Below are positions 1 through 5,573 of a stretch of 22,794 bases of DNA, piece by piece; position 1 is the stretch's first letter, and every line of letters starts with the position of its first letter. This DNA is from a virus, in the IMG/VR virus record IMGVR_UViG_3300025138_000393, positions 1-22,794 of that record; one strand, 5' to 3'. The position numbers and the translations under genes are program-made. The notes under the pieces are model-generated. The model did not search any database. It was not told where the DNA came from and was given only the letters and a program-made list of their open reading frames with translations.

Positions 1-687
1 ATTATTAATACTGTATTTGATGGTGAGATTTGTTTAGTAGATGAAGATGGAAATGAAGATTTTCAAGGTGTAATGAAGCAACTAAGACGTAAAGATCATC
101 AAATTAAAAATCCAGCTTACATGATGTTTGATATGTTAAATATTAAAGATTTCAATAATCAAAAGAGTGAAGAAATATTAAGGGATAGATTACACACACT
201 AAGATCATTTTTAGATAATAATAATGATACAAATATTTTACGTTATACTGAACAAGCAGTTATTACAGATGGTAGACATTTTGATATGTGGTCTCAAATG
301 GCTGCAGATGGTAATTGGGAAGGATTTATGTTAAGAAAAGACGTTGGATATGAAGGTAAGCGTAGTAAAAATTTAGTTAAAGTAAAAAAATTCCATGATG
401 CTGAATATGAAGTTATTGATTTTGATATTGATGATCATGAAGTAGTTAGAGATGGTAAATCAGAAACTATTAAAATGTTAGCCCAAGTATGGATTGAACA
501 TAAAGGTCACAGAGTAAAAGTTGGTAGTGGCTGGTCTCAAGAACAAAGATTACAATATATGGATGGTTCAATAGTAGGTAAAATTATTACAGTACAATAT
601 TTTGAAGAGACGACTAACGATAAAGGTGGGATTAGTTTAAGATTCCCAACATTAAAAATAATACACGGAGAAAAAAGAGAATTATGA
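1..687 (+). CDS. ATP-dependent DNA ligase, C-terminal part (5' end outside window)
   Basis: Seals nicks in phage DNA during replication and repair by transferring AMP from ATP to the 5' phosphate. The frame is open from base 1, so the gene starts upstream and the catalytic KxDG lysine motif is not visible. Of the 228 visible residues, 6-9 are FDGE (motif III), 41-46 MMFDML (motif IIIa), 107-112 EGFMLR (motif IV) and 125-131 LVKVKKF (motif V, with the paired lysines). Residues from about 132 to the end look like the OB-fold domain of phage and bacterial ATP ligases. The internal ATG at 73 is not the true start, because motif III lies upstream of it. The stop overlaps the next gene as ATGA. Family assignment is strong; the exact ligase subclass cannot be told from this fragment. 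Confidence 0.93.
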   Translation: MINTVFDGEICLVDEDGNEDFQGVMKQLRRKDHQIKNPAYMMFDMLNIKDFNNQKSEEILRDRLHTLRSFLDNNNDTNILRYTEQAVITDGRHFDMWSQMAADGNWEGFMLRKDVGYEGKRSKNLVKVKKFHDAEYEVIDFDIDDHEVVRDGKSETIKMLAQVWIEHKGHRVKVGSGWSQEQRLQYMDGSIVGKIITVQYFEETTNDKGGISLRFPTLKIIHGEKREL

Positions 688-827
688 AAAATAAAGAAGA
701 ATTAGCATTAATGTGGATAATAGTAGGAGCAACGGGTATTGTTACTACAATTTTATATCCACCAATCTTATTAATAGGAATATTTATGTATGCAGCTATA
801 AGCCTGTATAAACATTATAAAATATGA
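684..827 (+). CDS. small membrane protein, 47 aa
   Basis: A 47-codon ORF whose ATG overlaps the ligase stop (ATGA at 684-687) and whose own stop overlaps the next start (ATGA at 824-827), so translational coupling on both sides is likely. After a short charged start (MKNKEE), residues 7-43 are almost entirely hydrophobic, with Gly-Ala-Thr and a PP turn near residues 26-27. That would suit one or two membrane-spanning helices, followed by a basic end (YKHYK). I do not recognise a family. The fit between two real genes and the clear hydrophobic pattern support it as a gene; its function is unknown. Confidence 0.7.
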   Translation: MKNKEELALMWIIVGATGIVTTILYPPILLIGIFMYAAISLYKHYKI

Positions 828-1330
828 GCACTAAAAGTAAAGTATTAGACTATATAGAGAATGTTTTAGAAGTCCCAAGACAAGAGTATAATGGAATGTC
901 AGCATGTCCGTTTGCTAAACAAGAACGAAAATCAAATAATATCTATATTGATGAGGTAGCATCTAATTTAAATAAACAGTATCCTTCGGATAGTGATTTT
1001 GTTATGTGTATGAGTAGGTTTGTTAAGTCAGGTATGAATTCAGCTGTGTTTATTCAAAAGGATTTTATTGAGGAGAGTGATACTGTGGGGTATCAAAAGT
1101 ATTTGAATAGGTTATTAAAAACTTTAAATATAACATATTGGAAGGCGTTGTGTATTAATCCAAATGATAAGTTAGAGGCCGATGGGTTTAATGCTAGATC
1201 ATTGGCTCCTTGTTTTTTAATATTGATTAACCCAAAGAAACAGATAAATGAAGCCCATAAGTCAATGTTGGGTACAAAGTATTATGATAAAATGAGTGAT
1301 AAGTATAAAAAGTATTTAAATGTAAAATAA
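824..1330 (+). CDS. conserved-looking hypothetical protein with CPFA motif, 168 aa
   Basis: A soluble 168-residue protein of unknown function. Near the N terminus is a striking NGMSACPFAKQ segment (residues 24-34), followed by a strand-like NNIYIDEV. Near residues 124-137 is NARSLAPCFLILIN, followed by a lysine-rich helical tail. The early CPFA motif loosely recalls the LCPFA motif of the DUF1415 family, which is itself uncharacterised; this is only a resemblance. The start overlaps the preceding stop (ATGA) and the stop overlaps the next start (TAATG at 1328-1332), placing it in an operon with the ligase. Two separated cysteines (28 and about 130) could be a functional pair, but this is inference. 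Confidence 0.8.
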   Translation: MSTKSKVLDYIENVLEVPRQEYNGMSACPFAKQERKSNNIYIDEVASNLNKQYPSDSDFVMCMSRFVKSGMNSAVFIQKDFIEESDTVGYQKYLNRLLKTLNITYWKALCINPNDKLEADGFNARSLAPCFLILINPKKQINEAHKSMLGTKYYDKMSDKYKKYLNVK

Positions 1331-1554
1331 TGACACAAGAAGAATTTAATAAGCATTATAAGGAGTTTTTAATGAATATTGGTGCCTTGGATATGAGGAG
1401 TATAATGAAGCTAAAAGGAGTGGATGATAAGGAGTTTGATGAAAAGATAGGAAAAGCAGTAGGCAATGTGGAGAAGGAGCTTGTAAAAAGTGGGAGTAGA
1501 GGAGATGAAATGGATAGTCCAGTGACGAATGATAATAAGAATATAACGACGTGA
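1330..1554 (+). CDS. small acidic hypothetical protein, 74 aa
   Basis: The ATG overlaps the stop of the preceding gene by one base (TAATG). Residues 1-50 are predicted helical and mixed-charge, with a heptad-like spacing of hydrophobic residues (FNKHYKEFLMNIG, then a lysine/glutamate-rich segment). Residues 51-74 are polar and probably disordered. No family is recognised. A hairpin with a T-tract follows 12 bases after the stop, so this is likely the last gene of the ligase operon. An antisense ORF across the same stretch is low-complexity and not credible. Confidence 0.7.
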   Translation: MTQEEFNKHYKEFLMNIGALDMRSIMKLKGVDDKEFDEKIGKAVGNVEKELVKSGSRGDEMDSPVTNDNKNITT

Positions 1555-1565
1555 ATGACGGGTGG

Positions 1566-1588
1566 ACCTTTAACTCGAAGGTTTTTTT
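1566..1588 (+). terminator. intrinsic terminator after the ligase operon
   Basis: ACCTT (1566-1570) and AAGGT (1578-1582) form a 5-bp stem with a 7-base loop, followed directly by a run of T to 1588. It lies 12 bases past the stop at 1554, as expected for the end of an operon. The stem is short, so termination may be partial. Confidence 0.6.
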
Positions 1589-1647
1589 CGACATACCTTA
1601 ATACCCGAATCCGTATATCCTTAATACGTGGTCTTAAATTAATTTAT

Positions 1648-1667
1648 ATGCGGTTTAATGCGGTTTA
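1648..1667 (+). repeat. 10-bp perfect tandem repeat ATGCGGTTTA x2
   Basis: Two adjacent exact copies of ATGCGGTTTA. The ATGCG core recurs at 1715, 1736, 1759, 2328 and 2571, and as its complement CGCAT twice with the same 10-base spacing at 5588 and 5598. It may be a binding site for a DNA-binding protein; no function can be assigned from the sequence. Confidence 0.6.
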
Positions 1668-1779
1668 TTTATGTCATTGTGGTGATATATGTTGTGGGTG
1701 AGGTAATGTGTTAAATGCGTTGATAGTGCTGGATAATGCGAGGTGTGGCAGCAGGGTTATGCGCCAAATGTGTCAAGCA

Positions 1780-1808
1780 TTGATTCACGTGTGGAATACC
1801 TATATAAA
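1780..1808 (+). promoter_or_regulatory. sigma70-like promoter TTGATT-N17-TATAAA
   Basis: TTGATT (1780-1785) and TATAAA (1803-1808) are separated by exactly 17 bases. No ORF of size follows. The first structure downstream is the GGGTTA-TGTAT-TAACCC hairpin at 1857-1873, followed by ATTTATT. A short untranslated RNA of about 60 bases is possible. Hexamer matches of this kind can arise by chance in AT-rich DNA. Confidence 0.35.
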
Positions 1809-1856
1809 AATATTACAATATATGACAAAACGGTGATGTGTTATGTGGGATAAAAC

Positions 1857-1873
1857 GGGTTATGTATTAACCC
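1857..1873 (+). other. perfect 6-bp hairpin
   Basis: GGGTTA (1857-1862), loop TGTAT, TAACCC (1868-1873). It is followed by ATTTATT rather than a pure T-run, so at best a weak terminator. It might instead be an RNA structural element of a transcript starting near 1815. Confidence 0.4.
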
Positions 1874-1980
1874 ATTTATTGCGCGCCCCCAACCCTTCCA
1901 TAACGACGAAGTATATACTCATGAACCGCGCGCTATTCACGCCTTTTCATGGATATTCACAAACACATATGTAAAAATAT

Positions 1981-2009
1981 TTGGATACCGCAAGGAAAGG
2001 TCGTATATT
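1981..2009 (+). promoter_or_regulatory. TTGGATACC-type promoter, copy 1
   Basis: TTGGATACC (1981-1989), 11 bases, then TCGTATATTAC (2001-2011). Read as a promoter it is TTGGAT-N17-TATATT, with the extra conserved ACC after the -35 and TCG before the -10. The same arrangement is found at 2096 and 3824 and, less exactly, at 5710 and 6571. The next full-length gene downstream is at 2144, behind a second copy. Confidence 0.65.
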
Positions 2010-2095
2010 ACGGTTGTAATGAGGTTCACCGTCACCACATGAGAACATACTGGCCATATGTCTCCAAAACAGGTTTAAAATAATCGCGAGAGTGG

Positions 2096-2124
2096 TTGGA
2101 TACCGTACTCCTTGTTCGTATATT
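2096..2124 (+). promoter_or_regulatory. TTGGATACC-type promoter, copy 2
   Basis: TTGGATACC (2096-2104), 11 bases, TCGTATATTCAC (2116-2127), 115 bases after copy 1. The predicted start point is about 2131, just ahead of the ATG at 2144. Reading the TTG of the -35 box as a start codon for the following gene is an artefact. Confidence 0.7.
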
Positions 2125-2143
2125 CACATCGAATATTAAAATA

Positions 2144-2377
2144 ATGGTTATGAATGTAGAAAAGTTAAATGAATATATCGCCCTAGAGGCAAGTAAGTTA
2201 GATCGTTCAATTATTGCAACACCTTCATCGATGGGGGCATTAGAAGCGTTTGCGTATGGCAATCATGGTTCTAATGATATTGTTCTGATGCATATGGCTG
2301 TTAACTTAGGATATAAGATGGCTCTTAATGCGGTGGAGCATAAAGTTAGGCAATTAAATGTGGATGTGGTGGGGTAA
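2144..2377 (+). CDS. small hypothetical protein, 77 aa
   Basis: Begins MVMNVEKLNEY and reads as a mostly helical soluble protein with an alanine/methionine-rich middle (SMGALEAFAYGNHG, then VLMHMAVNLGYKMALNA). The frame extends upstream to a TTG at 2096, but that TTG is the -35 box of a conserved promoter, so the start is at ATG 2144 or ATG 2150 (75 aa). It stands alone within the unusual island, with its own promoter 20 bases upstream. No family is recognised. The balanced amino-acid composition suggests a real gene, and its promoter suggests independent, probably early, expression. Confidence 0.6.
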   Translation: MVMNVEKLNEYIALEASKLDRSIIATPSSMGALEAFAYGNHGSNDIVLMHMAVNLGYKMALNAVEHKVRQLNVDVVG

Positions 2378-2381
2378 TGTG

Positions 2382-2546
2382 ATGGTGAGTCCAGCGCAGC
2401 ATATTATGCTGTTGGTTGTAATCCCGTGTGACGTACTTTATATTATGGTGGAGGGGTTGCCGTTCGTACCTTATGTGTATTCAGCATATTATGCTGTCGC
2501 ACCTTATATGTACCCTATTATTAATAACATAGGGGGTTGTACTTAA
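2382..2546 (+). CDS. possible small membrane protein, 54 aa (doubtful)
   Basis: An ORF starting at ATG 2382, five bases after the preceding stop (an in-frame ATG at 2358 would overlap that gene). The peptide is very hydrophobic, with a run from about residue 8 to 45 rich in V, I, L, Y and P, which could span the membrane. Against it, codon use differs from confirmed genes, and the two copies of a 15-bp palindrome inside it are read in different frames, so that sequence is probably kept for a DNA or RNA reason rather than a protein one. Confidence 0.25.
   Translation: MVSPAQHIMLLVVIPCDVLYIMVEGLPFVPYVYSAYYAVAPYMYPIINNIGGCT
2397..2496. repeat. two copies of a 15-bp palindrome, 85 bp apart
   Basis: CAGCATATTATGCTG occurs at 2397-2411 and again, identically, at 2482-2496. 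Each is a perfect inverted repeat of 7 bp around one central base. Palindromes of this type are typical of operators bound by dimeric regulators, or can form small hairpins; which applies is not known. Confidence 0.7.
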
Positions 2547-2588
2547 TATATTATATAGCATTATATGTTAATGCGTGGCATTTGGCTG

Positions 2589-2600
2589 GCGTACGTACGC
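2589..2600. other. 12-bp perfect palindrome GCGTACGTACGC
   Basis: A perfect 12-bp palindrome with alternating purine/pyrimidine character, in the non-coding right half of the island. It may be a protein-binding or restriction-type site. Nothing adjacent identifies its role. Confidence 0.4.
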
Positions 2601-2757
2601 GCATATATGTAAATAATACCCATGTATTGCTGCCGTCCATCGACGCGTGTATGTGGTAAAAAAGGATTTAGACGGATTATTTGATCGAGTACACCTCTAA
2701 CCCATCGATTGTATATACTTATATCTATTTATATATTAAAACCACATATGTATAAAC

Positions 2758-2940
2758 ATGCCCCACAAAGTATTCATAAGACACACATATATCTACCAAT
2801 GTGAAAAATGCCATGAAGAATGGACAATAAACGAAGCAGAAGATATTGAAAAACCCACATGCCCTCATTGCGGGAGAAAAACTGACGTTAAGTACATAAT
2901 AGAAGATCAACGACGTAATCACCACCGTAAACATATTTGA
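2758..2940 (+). CDS. small zinc-ribbon protein, 60 aa
   Basis: Two CxxC knuckles are visible: YQCEKCHEEW (cysteines 15 and 18) and PTCPHCGRKTD (cysteines 35 and 38), spaced as in a zinc ribbon of the FmdB/rubredoxin-like type. The remainder is short and basic at the C terminus (RRNHHRKHI), compatible with nucleic-acid binding. The gene stands alone, just after the island, with a TATTTATA motif and a GTATATAC palindrome upstream, and no Shine-Dalgarno sequence. Zinc binding is a confident inference from the motif; the partner or target is unknown. Confidence 0.8.
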   Translation: MPHKVFIRHTYIYQCEKCHEEWTINEAEDIEKPTCPHCGRKTDVKYIIEDQRRNHHRKHI

Positions 2941-3018
2941 AGACCCATTTCGGTTCAGGGTTTAAAAATCCACAGATCCGCAACTCTTTAGAAGAAAAAA
3001 TCTTTTATATCGACAAAA

Positions 3019-3040
3019 GTATATACTTGCAATATTTATC
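3019..3040 (+). promoter_or_regulatory. late-promoter-like element ahead of the structural-like gene
   Basis: A GTATATAC palindrome (3019-3026) followed by AATATTTATCAT (TATTTATC at 3033-3040), eight bases before the ATG at 3048. TATTTATM recurs ahead of several genes (5276, 5929, 8760, 11734) and is a candidate for the element used by the phage's own gp55-like sigma factor. If it is a -10 box the message would have almost no leader; alternatively it helps translation start. Confidence 0.4.
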
Positions 3041-3047
3041 ATAAAAA

Positions 3048-3731
3048 ATGGCAACATACACAGCAGCTCAGACCAAAGGTAGTGGATCATTAGGAGAAGT
3101 ACTAACAGGTGCTAAAACATTCACAATCACTAACCATACAGGTTCAACAGGCACATACCCAATTGGATATCTTACATTAGAAGGAAATCCTATTGCGAAT
3201 AAAAACTTATCTACATTAAACCCACAAGTAGGAACTTTAATTCCGGGTGGGATACTCCCATTTTCAAGTCCTAATATTACTACAACAGTCCCAGCACTAA
3301 ACAGTACTTTTCTTTTTGATGTAGTTGGAGATACTCAAGGAAGTGGAAGTGTTATATCATTAACATCTGTTAATGGGGTGATTAAGGAAGGAATTGTTGT
3401 TGAGACAGGGAGTAATTTTATTAGTGGGGATGTTATTACTATATCACAAAATGACATACAGGCCGCAGGATTTACCAATGCTAATCGATCCGCTATATTG
3501 GACATATTCCCAGATAAAATAGATGGAAATTATATAGGTACTAATATGACAGGATCATTTGGAACTTACGCTAATGGTATAGAATCAGGATCTTTAAACC
3601 AAACTAACAGAAGATTTTCCATATCTATATACGGTAGTGGTGGTTCTTTTATATTCACACCATCTGCTACAATAGCAGTTAATTCCTATTACATAAAAGG
3701 TGTAGGTTCTTTTGATTTAACGATATCATGA
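3048..3731 (+). CDS. putative virion structural protein, 227 aa
   Basis: A Gly/Ser/Thr/Asn-rich, beta-strand-type protein with few charged residues and no cysteine. It starts MATYTAAQTKGSGSLG and contains repeated short strands separated by G-S-G or N-T-G turns, ending in a glycine-rich segment near residues 195-200. This is the composition of phage decoration, fibre or head-tail proteins rather than enzymes, and it resembles the composition of the structural proteins encoded from 9121 onward. No specific family is recognised. It sits apart from the main structural cluster but has its own TATTTATC motif upstream. The stop overlaps a tiny ORF (ATGA at 3728). Confidence 0.75.
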   Translation: MATYTAAQTKGSGSLGEVLTGAKTFTITNHTGSTGTYPIGYLTLEGNPIANKNLSTLNPQVGTLIPGGILPFSSPNITTTVPALNSTFLFDVVGDTQGSGSVISLTSVNGVIKEGIVVETGSNFISGDVITISQNDIQAAGFTNANRSAILDIFPDKIDGNYIGTNMTGSFGTYANGIESGSLNQTNRRFSISIYGSGGSFIFTPSATIAVNSYYIKGVGSFDLTIS

Positions 3732-3805
3732 TCAATATTTTAATTATTAGTAGTTCTATTATTGTTGTAGTAATAGTAATAGAAGAAGTATTCAAAATAT
3801 ATTAA
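3728..3805 (+). CDS. possible 25-aa membrane peptide
   Basis: A short ORF whose ATG overlaps the preceding stop (ATGA). Residues 1-18 are almost all Ile, Val, Leu and Ser, followed by EEVFKIY, so it would form a single membrane helix with a short charged tail. The overlap arrangement and the continuous hydrophobic stretch support it, but at this size chance is a real possibility. It ends 19 bases before the next promoter. Confidence 0.4.
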   Translation: MINILIISSSIIVVVIVIEEVFKIY

Positions 3806-3823
3806 AGACTTCCGGTAAAGTAC

Positions 3824-3852
3824 TTGGATACCCGAAGAATTGTTCGTATATT
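3824..3852 (+). promoter_or_regulatory. TTGGATACC-type promoter, copy 3
   Basis: TTGGATACC (3824-3832), 11 bases, TCGTATATTTAC (3844-3855); as a promoter, TTGGAT-N17-TATATT. It is the only promoter-like element between the preceding ORFs and the DUF932 gene at 3901, giving a leader of about 40 bases. Together with the terminator at 4717 it defines a single-gene transcription unit. Confidence 0.75.
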
Positions 3853-3900
3853 TACGGGGTAAATAAGGCAATAATGCCGGTTAATTAAAAAATAAGAGTT

Positions 3901-4707
3901 ATGTTAAATTTAGAAAATGTAGAGTTTAAAAGTAAAAATGAATTAAAAGTATTATGTCCTGTTATATTCTCAGATAAATCCTCAGGTGAAGTATCAAAAC
4001 ATTACACACACATTCCAACATCAAAAGTCATAGATGATATGGCTACATTAGGTTGGGGAGTAGTAGATGCTAAATCAGTTAAAGCTAGAAAAGAAAATAC
4101 TAAGGGTTACCAAAAACATCTAGTGATATTTAGAAATAATGATGTTGTTATTAATGGAGATGATGGTGATACTGTTTTCCCACAAGTATTACTTACAAAT
4201 AGCCATGATGGAAAAAATGCATTTACCTTTACAGCGGGTTTATTTAGAATGATTTGTGAAAATGGATTAGTTATATCAACTTCAACATTTGAAGATGTAA
4301 AAATGAGACACATGGGTTATTCATTCGAAGAGCTTCAAGTTAAAATCAAAGAAATGGTTGAGAAACTACCATTAACAGTTGAATCAATGAATAAAATGAA
4401 AGAAACAGAAATTGGTGAAAAACAAGCTGTTGAGTTTGCTAAAAAAGCTCTTAATACTAGATTCACAGATAAAGAGTTAAAAAGAATTAAAATTAATTTC
4501 GAAGAATTACTTACACCTACTAGAACAGAAGATGAAGGTAAAGATCTTTGGAGTGTATTTAATGTAGTACAAGAAAAAATCATTAGTGGTGATTTCGAAT
4601 ACACAACTGCTAACAAAGTTAGAAAAGCGAGAGAAATTAAAAATTTCAAGCAAGATCAAAAAATTAATAAAGATTTATTTGAATTAGCTTTAGAATACGC
4701 TCAATAA
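3901..4707 (+). CDS. DUF932 family protein, 268 aa
   Basis: Matches the DUF932 (phage/plasmid-like, TIGR03299-type) pattern: an N-terminal region with a threonine/histidine HYTHIPTSK segment, a central core VLLTNSHDGKNAFTF followed by GLFRMICENGLVIS (about residues 97-126), and the C-terminal LWSVFNVVQEKIISG signature around 215-230. The middle (about 140-190) is charged and probably coiled. The molecular function of the family is not established; it is common on phages and plasmids. The gene is monocistronic, between promoter copy 3 and a strong terminator, which suggests strong independent expression, probably before the late phase. The start at ATG 3901 has only a weak AAGAG upstream. Confidence 0.88.
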   Translation: MLNLENVEFKSKNELKVLCPVIFSDKSSGEVSKHYTHIPTSKVIDDMATLGWGVVDAKSVKARKENTKGYQKHLVIFRNNDVVINGDDGDTVFPQVLLTNSHDGKNAFTFTAGLFRMICENGLVISTSTFEDVKMRHMGYSFEELQVKIKEMVEKLPLTVESMNKMKETEIGEKQAVEFAKKALNTRFTDKELKRIKINFEELLTPTRTEDEGKDLWSVFNVVQEKIISGDFEYTTANKVRKAREIKNFKQDQKINKDLFELALEYAQ

Positions 4708-4716
4708 TATTAATAT

Positions 4717-4737
4717 ACCCCCGCAAGGGGGTTTTTT
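4717..4737 (+). terminator. strong intrinsic terminator
   Basis: CCCCC (4718-4722), loop GCAA (a GNRA-type tetraloop), GGGGG (4727-4731), then TTTTTT (4732-4737); the flanking A4717 can pair with the first T. It lies 10 bases past the DUF932 stop. This is the clearest terminator in the window. Confidence 0.93.
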
Positions 4738-4748
4738 ACAACTCACTC

Positions 4749-5210
4749 ATGCCTATTACTAAAATTTCCTTAAACGAAGCATCTAATTATATCAGCCAAA
4801 AAGAAGATAATTTAAATTCCCCCCTTAGATACTATACACTTGAGTTAGATGATGATGGATGGGATAAAATAACATATTACACCTCCAGGAGGAAAGACAT
4901 TTATAAAAATCGTGGTAAAGGAGACCAATGGGTATATGTTTTATCAAACCCATCTATGCCTAACTTTTTAAAAATTGGATATACTAAAAACGAGCCTGAT
5001 ATAAGGGCTAAACAAGTTGGATCCTCTACGGGGGTTGCATTACCCTTTGACTTAGAATGGGCATTTCAATGCTTTAATGGTGAACAACTTGAAAAAGAAG
5101 TTCATAAAGAGCTTGAGTCCTATAGAGTAAGCAATAATAGGGAATTTTTTGATATCCCATTAAATGAAGCAATTGAAGCTATTCAAATCCTCGGTAAAAG
5201 ATATGTATAG
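4749..5210 (+). CDS. GIY-YIG superfamily protein, T5orf172/MUG113 type, 153 aa
   Basis: The C-terminal two thirds match the T5orf172 domain, a branch of the GIY-YIG nuclease fold. WVYVLSNP (61-68) and FLKIGYTKN (73-81) stand in for the two signature strands. ARG86 follows in DIRAKQV, then ELEKEVHKELE-type helix residues (around 114-123) and NREFFDI (130-136). The first 55 residues are a separate, unrecognised helical segment. Related proteins are often annotated as nucleases or DNA-binding phage proteins, but activity of this branch is not generally demonstrated. The gene starts 11 bases after a strong terminator with no clear promoter, so it depends on read-through or an unrecognised start signal. 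Confidence 0.82.
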   Translation: MPITKISLNEASNYISQKEDNLNSPLRYYTLELDDDGWDKITYYTSRRKDIYKNRGKGDQWVYVLSNPSMPNFLKIGYTKNEPDIRAKQVGSSTGVALPFDLEWAFQCFNGEQLEKEVHKELESYRVSNNREFFDIPLNEAIEAIQILGKRYV

Positions 5211-5213
5211 GTA

Positions 5214-5230
5214 GTATATACGTATTTATA
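5214..5230 (+). promoter_or_regulatory. late-promoter-like element with GTATATAC palindrome
   Basis: GTATATAC (5214-5221) followed by TATTTATA (5223-5230), just past the stop at 5210 and 57 bases before the ATG at 5287. A second ATATTTAT lies at 5275-5282, almost touching that ATG. The upstream copy would leave room for a leader; the second would not. Confidence 0.4.
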
Positions 5231-5286
5231 AATTAAAATCTGTTAAGAGACTTAAAAGAGAAGTTACTTTTCATATATTTATCCCT

Positions 5287-5571
5287 ATGCATGTAAAAAA
5301 ATTAATACTTAATAGGAAAAATAAACCTTGGGGTAATTTCCTGAAAACTTTAGTTAGAGATAGAAAACTATCCCCTTTAGAGAGACTTTCTACAAGAATA
5401 GGATATATGGGAGTTGGATTTTTGATAGCAGCCCAATGGACTGTTAATCCTTATTTATATGTTTTAGGATTTTTATGTGTTTTAATTCAAACAACAGTAC
5501 GCAAACAGTGGAATTTGGTAGTTCTACAACTTAATGGATTACTTGCATGGTGTATGCATCTTTTATGCTAG
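5287..5571 (+). CDS. small integral membrane protein, 94 aa
   Basis: A basic N terminus (residues 1-35, rich in Lys/Arg with KPWGNFLKTLVRDRKL) is followed by hydrophobic segments at about 39-50, 55-70 and 77-94, giving two or three membrane helices. By the positive-inside rule the N terminus would be cytoplasmic. No lysis or transport family is recognised. It has no Shine-Dalgarno sequence; an ATATTTAT motif lies just before the start. The gene is isolated, with a non-coding stretch of nearly 190 bases after it. Confidence 0.75.
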   Translation: MHVKKLILNRKNKPWGNFLKTLVRDRKLSPLERLSTRIGYMGVGFLIAAQWTVNPYLYVLGFLCVLIQTTVRKQWNLVVLQLNGLLAWCMHLLC

Positions 5572-5573
5572 TA

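Larger units (their letters stand above)
1555..2143. other. long non-coding stretch (left half of unusual island)
   Basis: About 590 bases without a convincing gene in either direction. Base use differs from the flanking coding DNA: it is richer in G, GTG and TGCG words and contains clusters such as GCGCGCCCCC near 1881-1890 and CCGCGCGC at 1926-1933. It holds a terminator (1566), a perfect 10-bp tandem repeat (1648), a TTGATT-N17-TATAAA promoter-like element (1780), a GGGTTA/TAACCC hairpin (1857-1873), a GTATATAC palindrome (1911) and two TTGGATACC-type promoters (1981, 2096). Two tiny overlapping ORFs (2019-2042, 7 aa; 2039-2083, 14 aa) lie between the last two promoters. I found no tRNA signature. 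Confidence 0.7.
2378..2757. other. largely non-coding stretch (right half of unusual island)
   Basis: About 380 bases whose only ORF is a doubtful hydrophobic one at 2382-2546. It carries two copies of a perfect 15-bp palindrome (2397, 2482), a CCCTAT/ATAGGG hairpin with a 10-base loop (2513-2534) without a T-tract, a 12-bp palindrome GCGTACGTACGC (2589-2600), an ATGCG word (2571), a GTATATAC palindrome (2711-2718) and a TATTTATA motif (2726-2733) ahead of the gene at 2758. No tRNA or mobile element is visible. Confidence 0.6.

Noticed and set aside
1346-1594. Minus-strand ORF over the 74-aa gene and terminator
   Set aside because: Low-complexity Ser/Leu/His/Tyr composition typical of an antisense shadow.
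1589-1619. Possible further promoter (ATACC ... CGTATATCC)
   Set aside because: The left half lacks TTGGA and the spacing is two bases longer than in the other copies.
2096-2143. TTG-initiated N-terminal extension of the gene at 2144
   Set aside because: The TTG is the first base triplet of the conserved TTGGATACC promoter box, and the region contains the -10 box as well; it is promoter, not coding.
2513-2534. CCCTAT/ATAGGG hairpin as a terminator
   Set aside because: No T-tract follows the stem and the loop is 10 bases; kept only as a structural note.
1555-2757. tRNA genes or a CRISPR array in the island
   Set aside because: No T-loop/acceptor pattern of a tRNA was found, and the repeats are too few and irregular for CRISPR.
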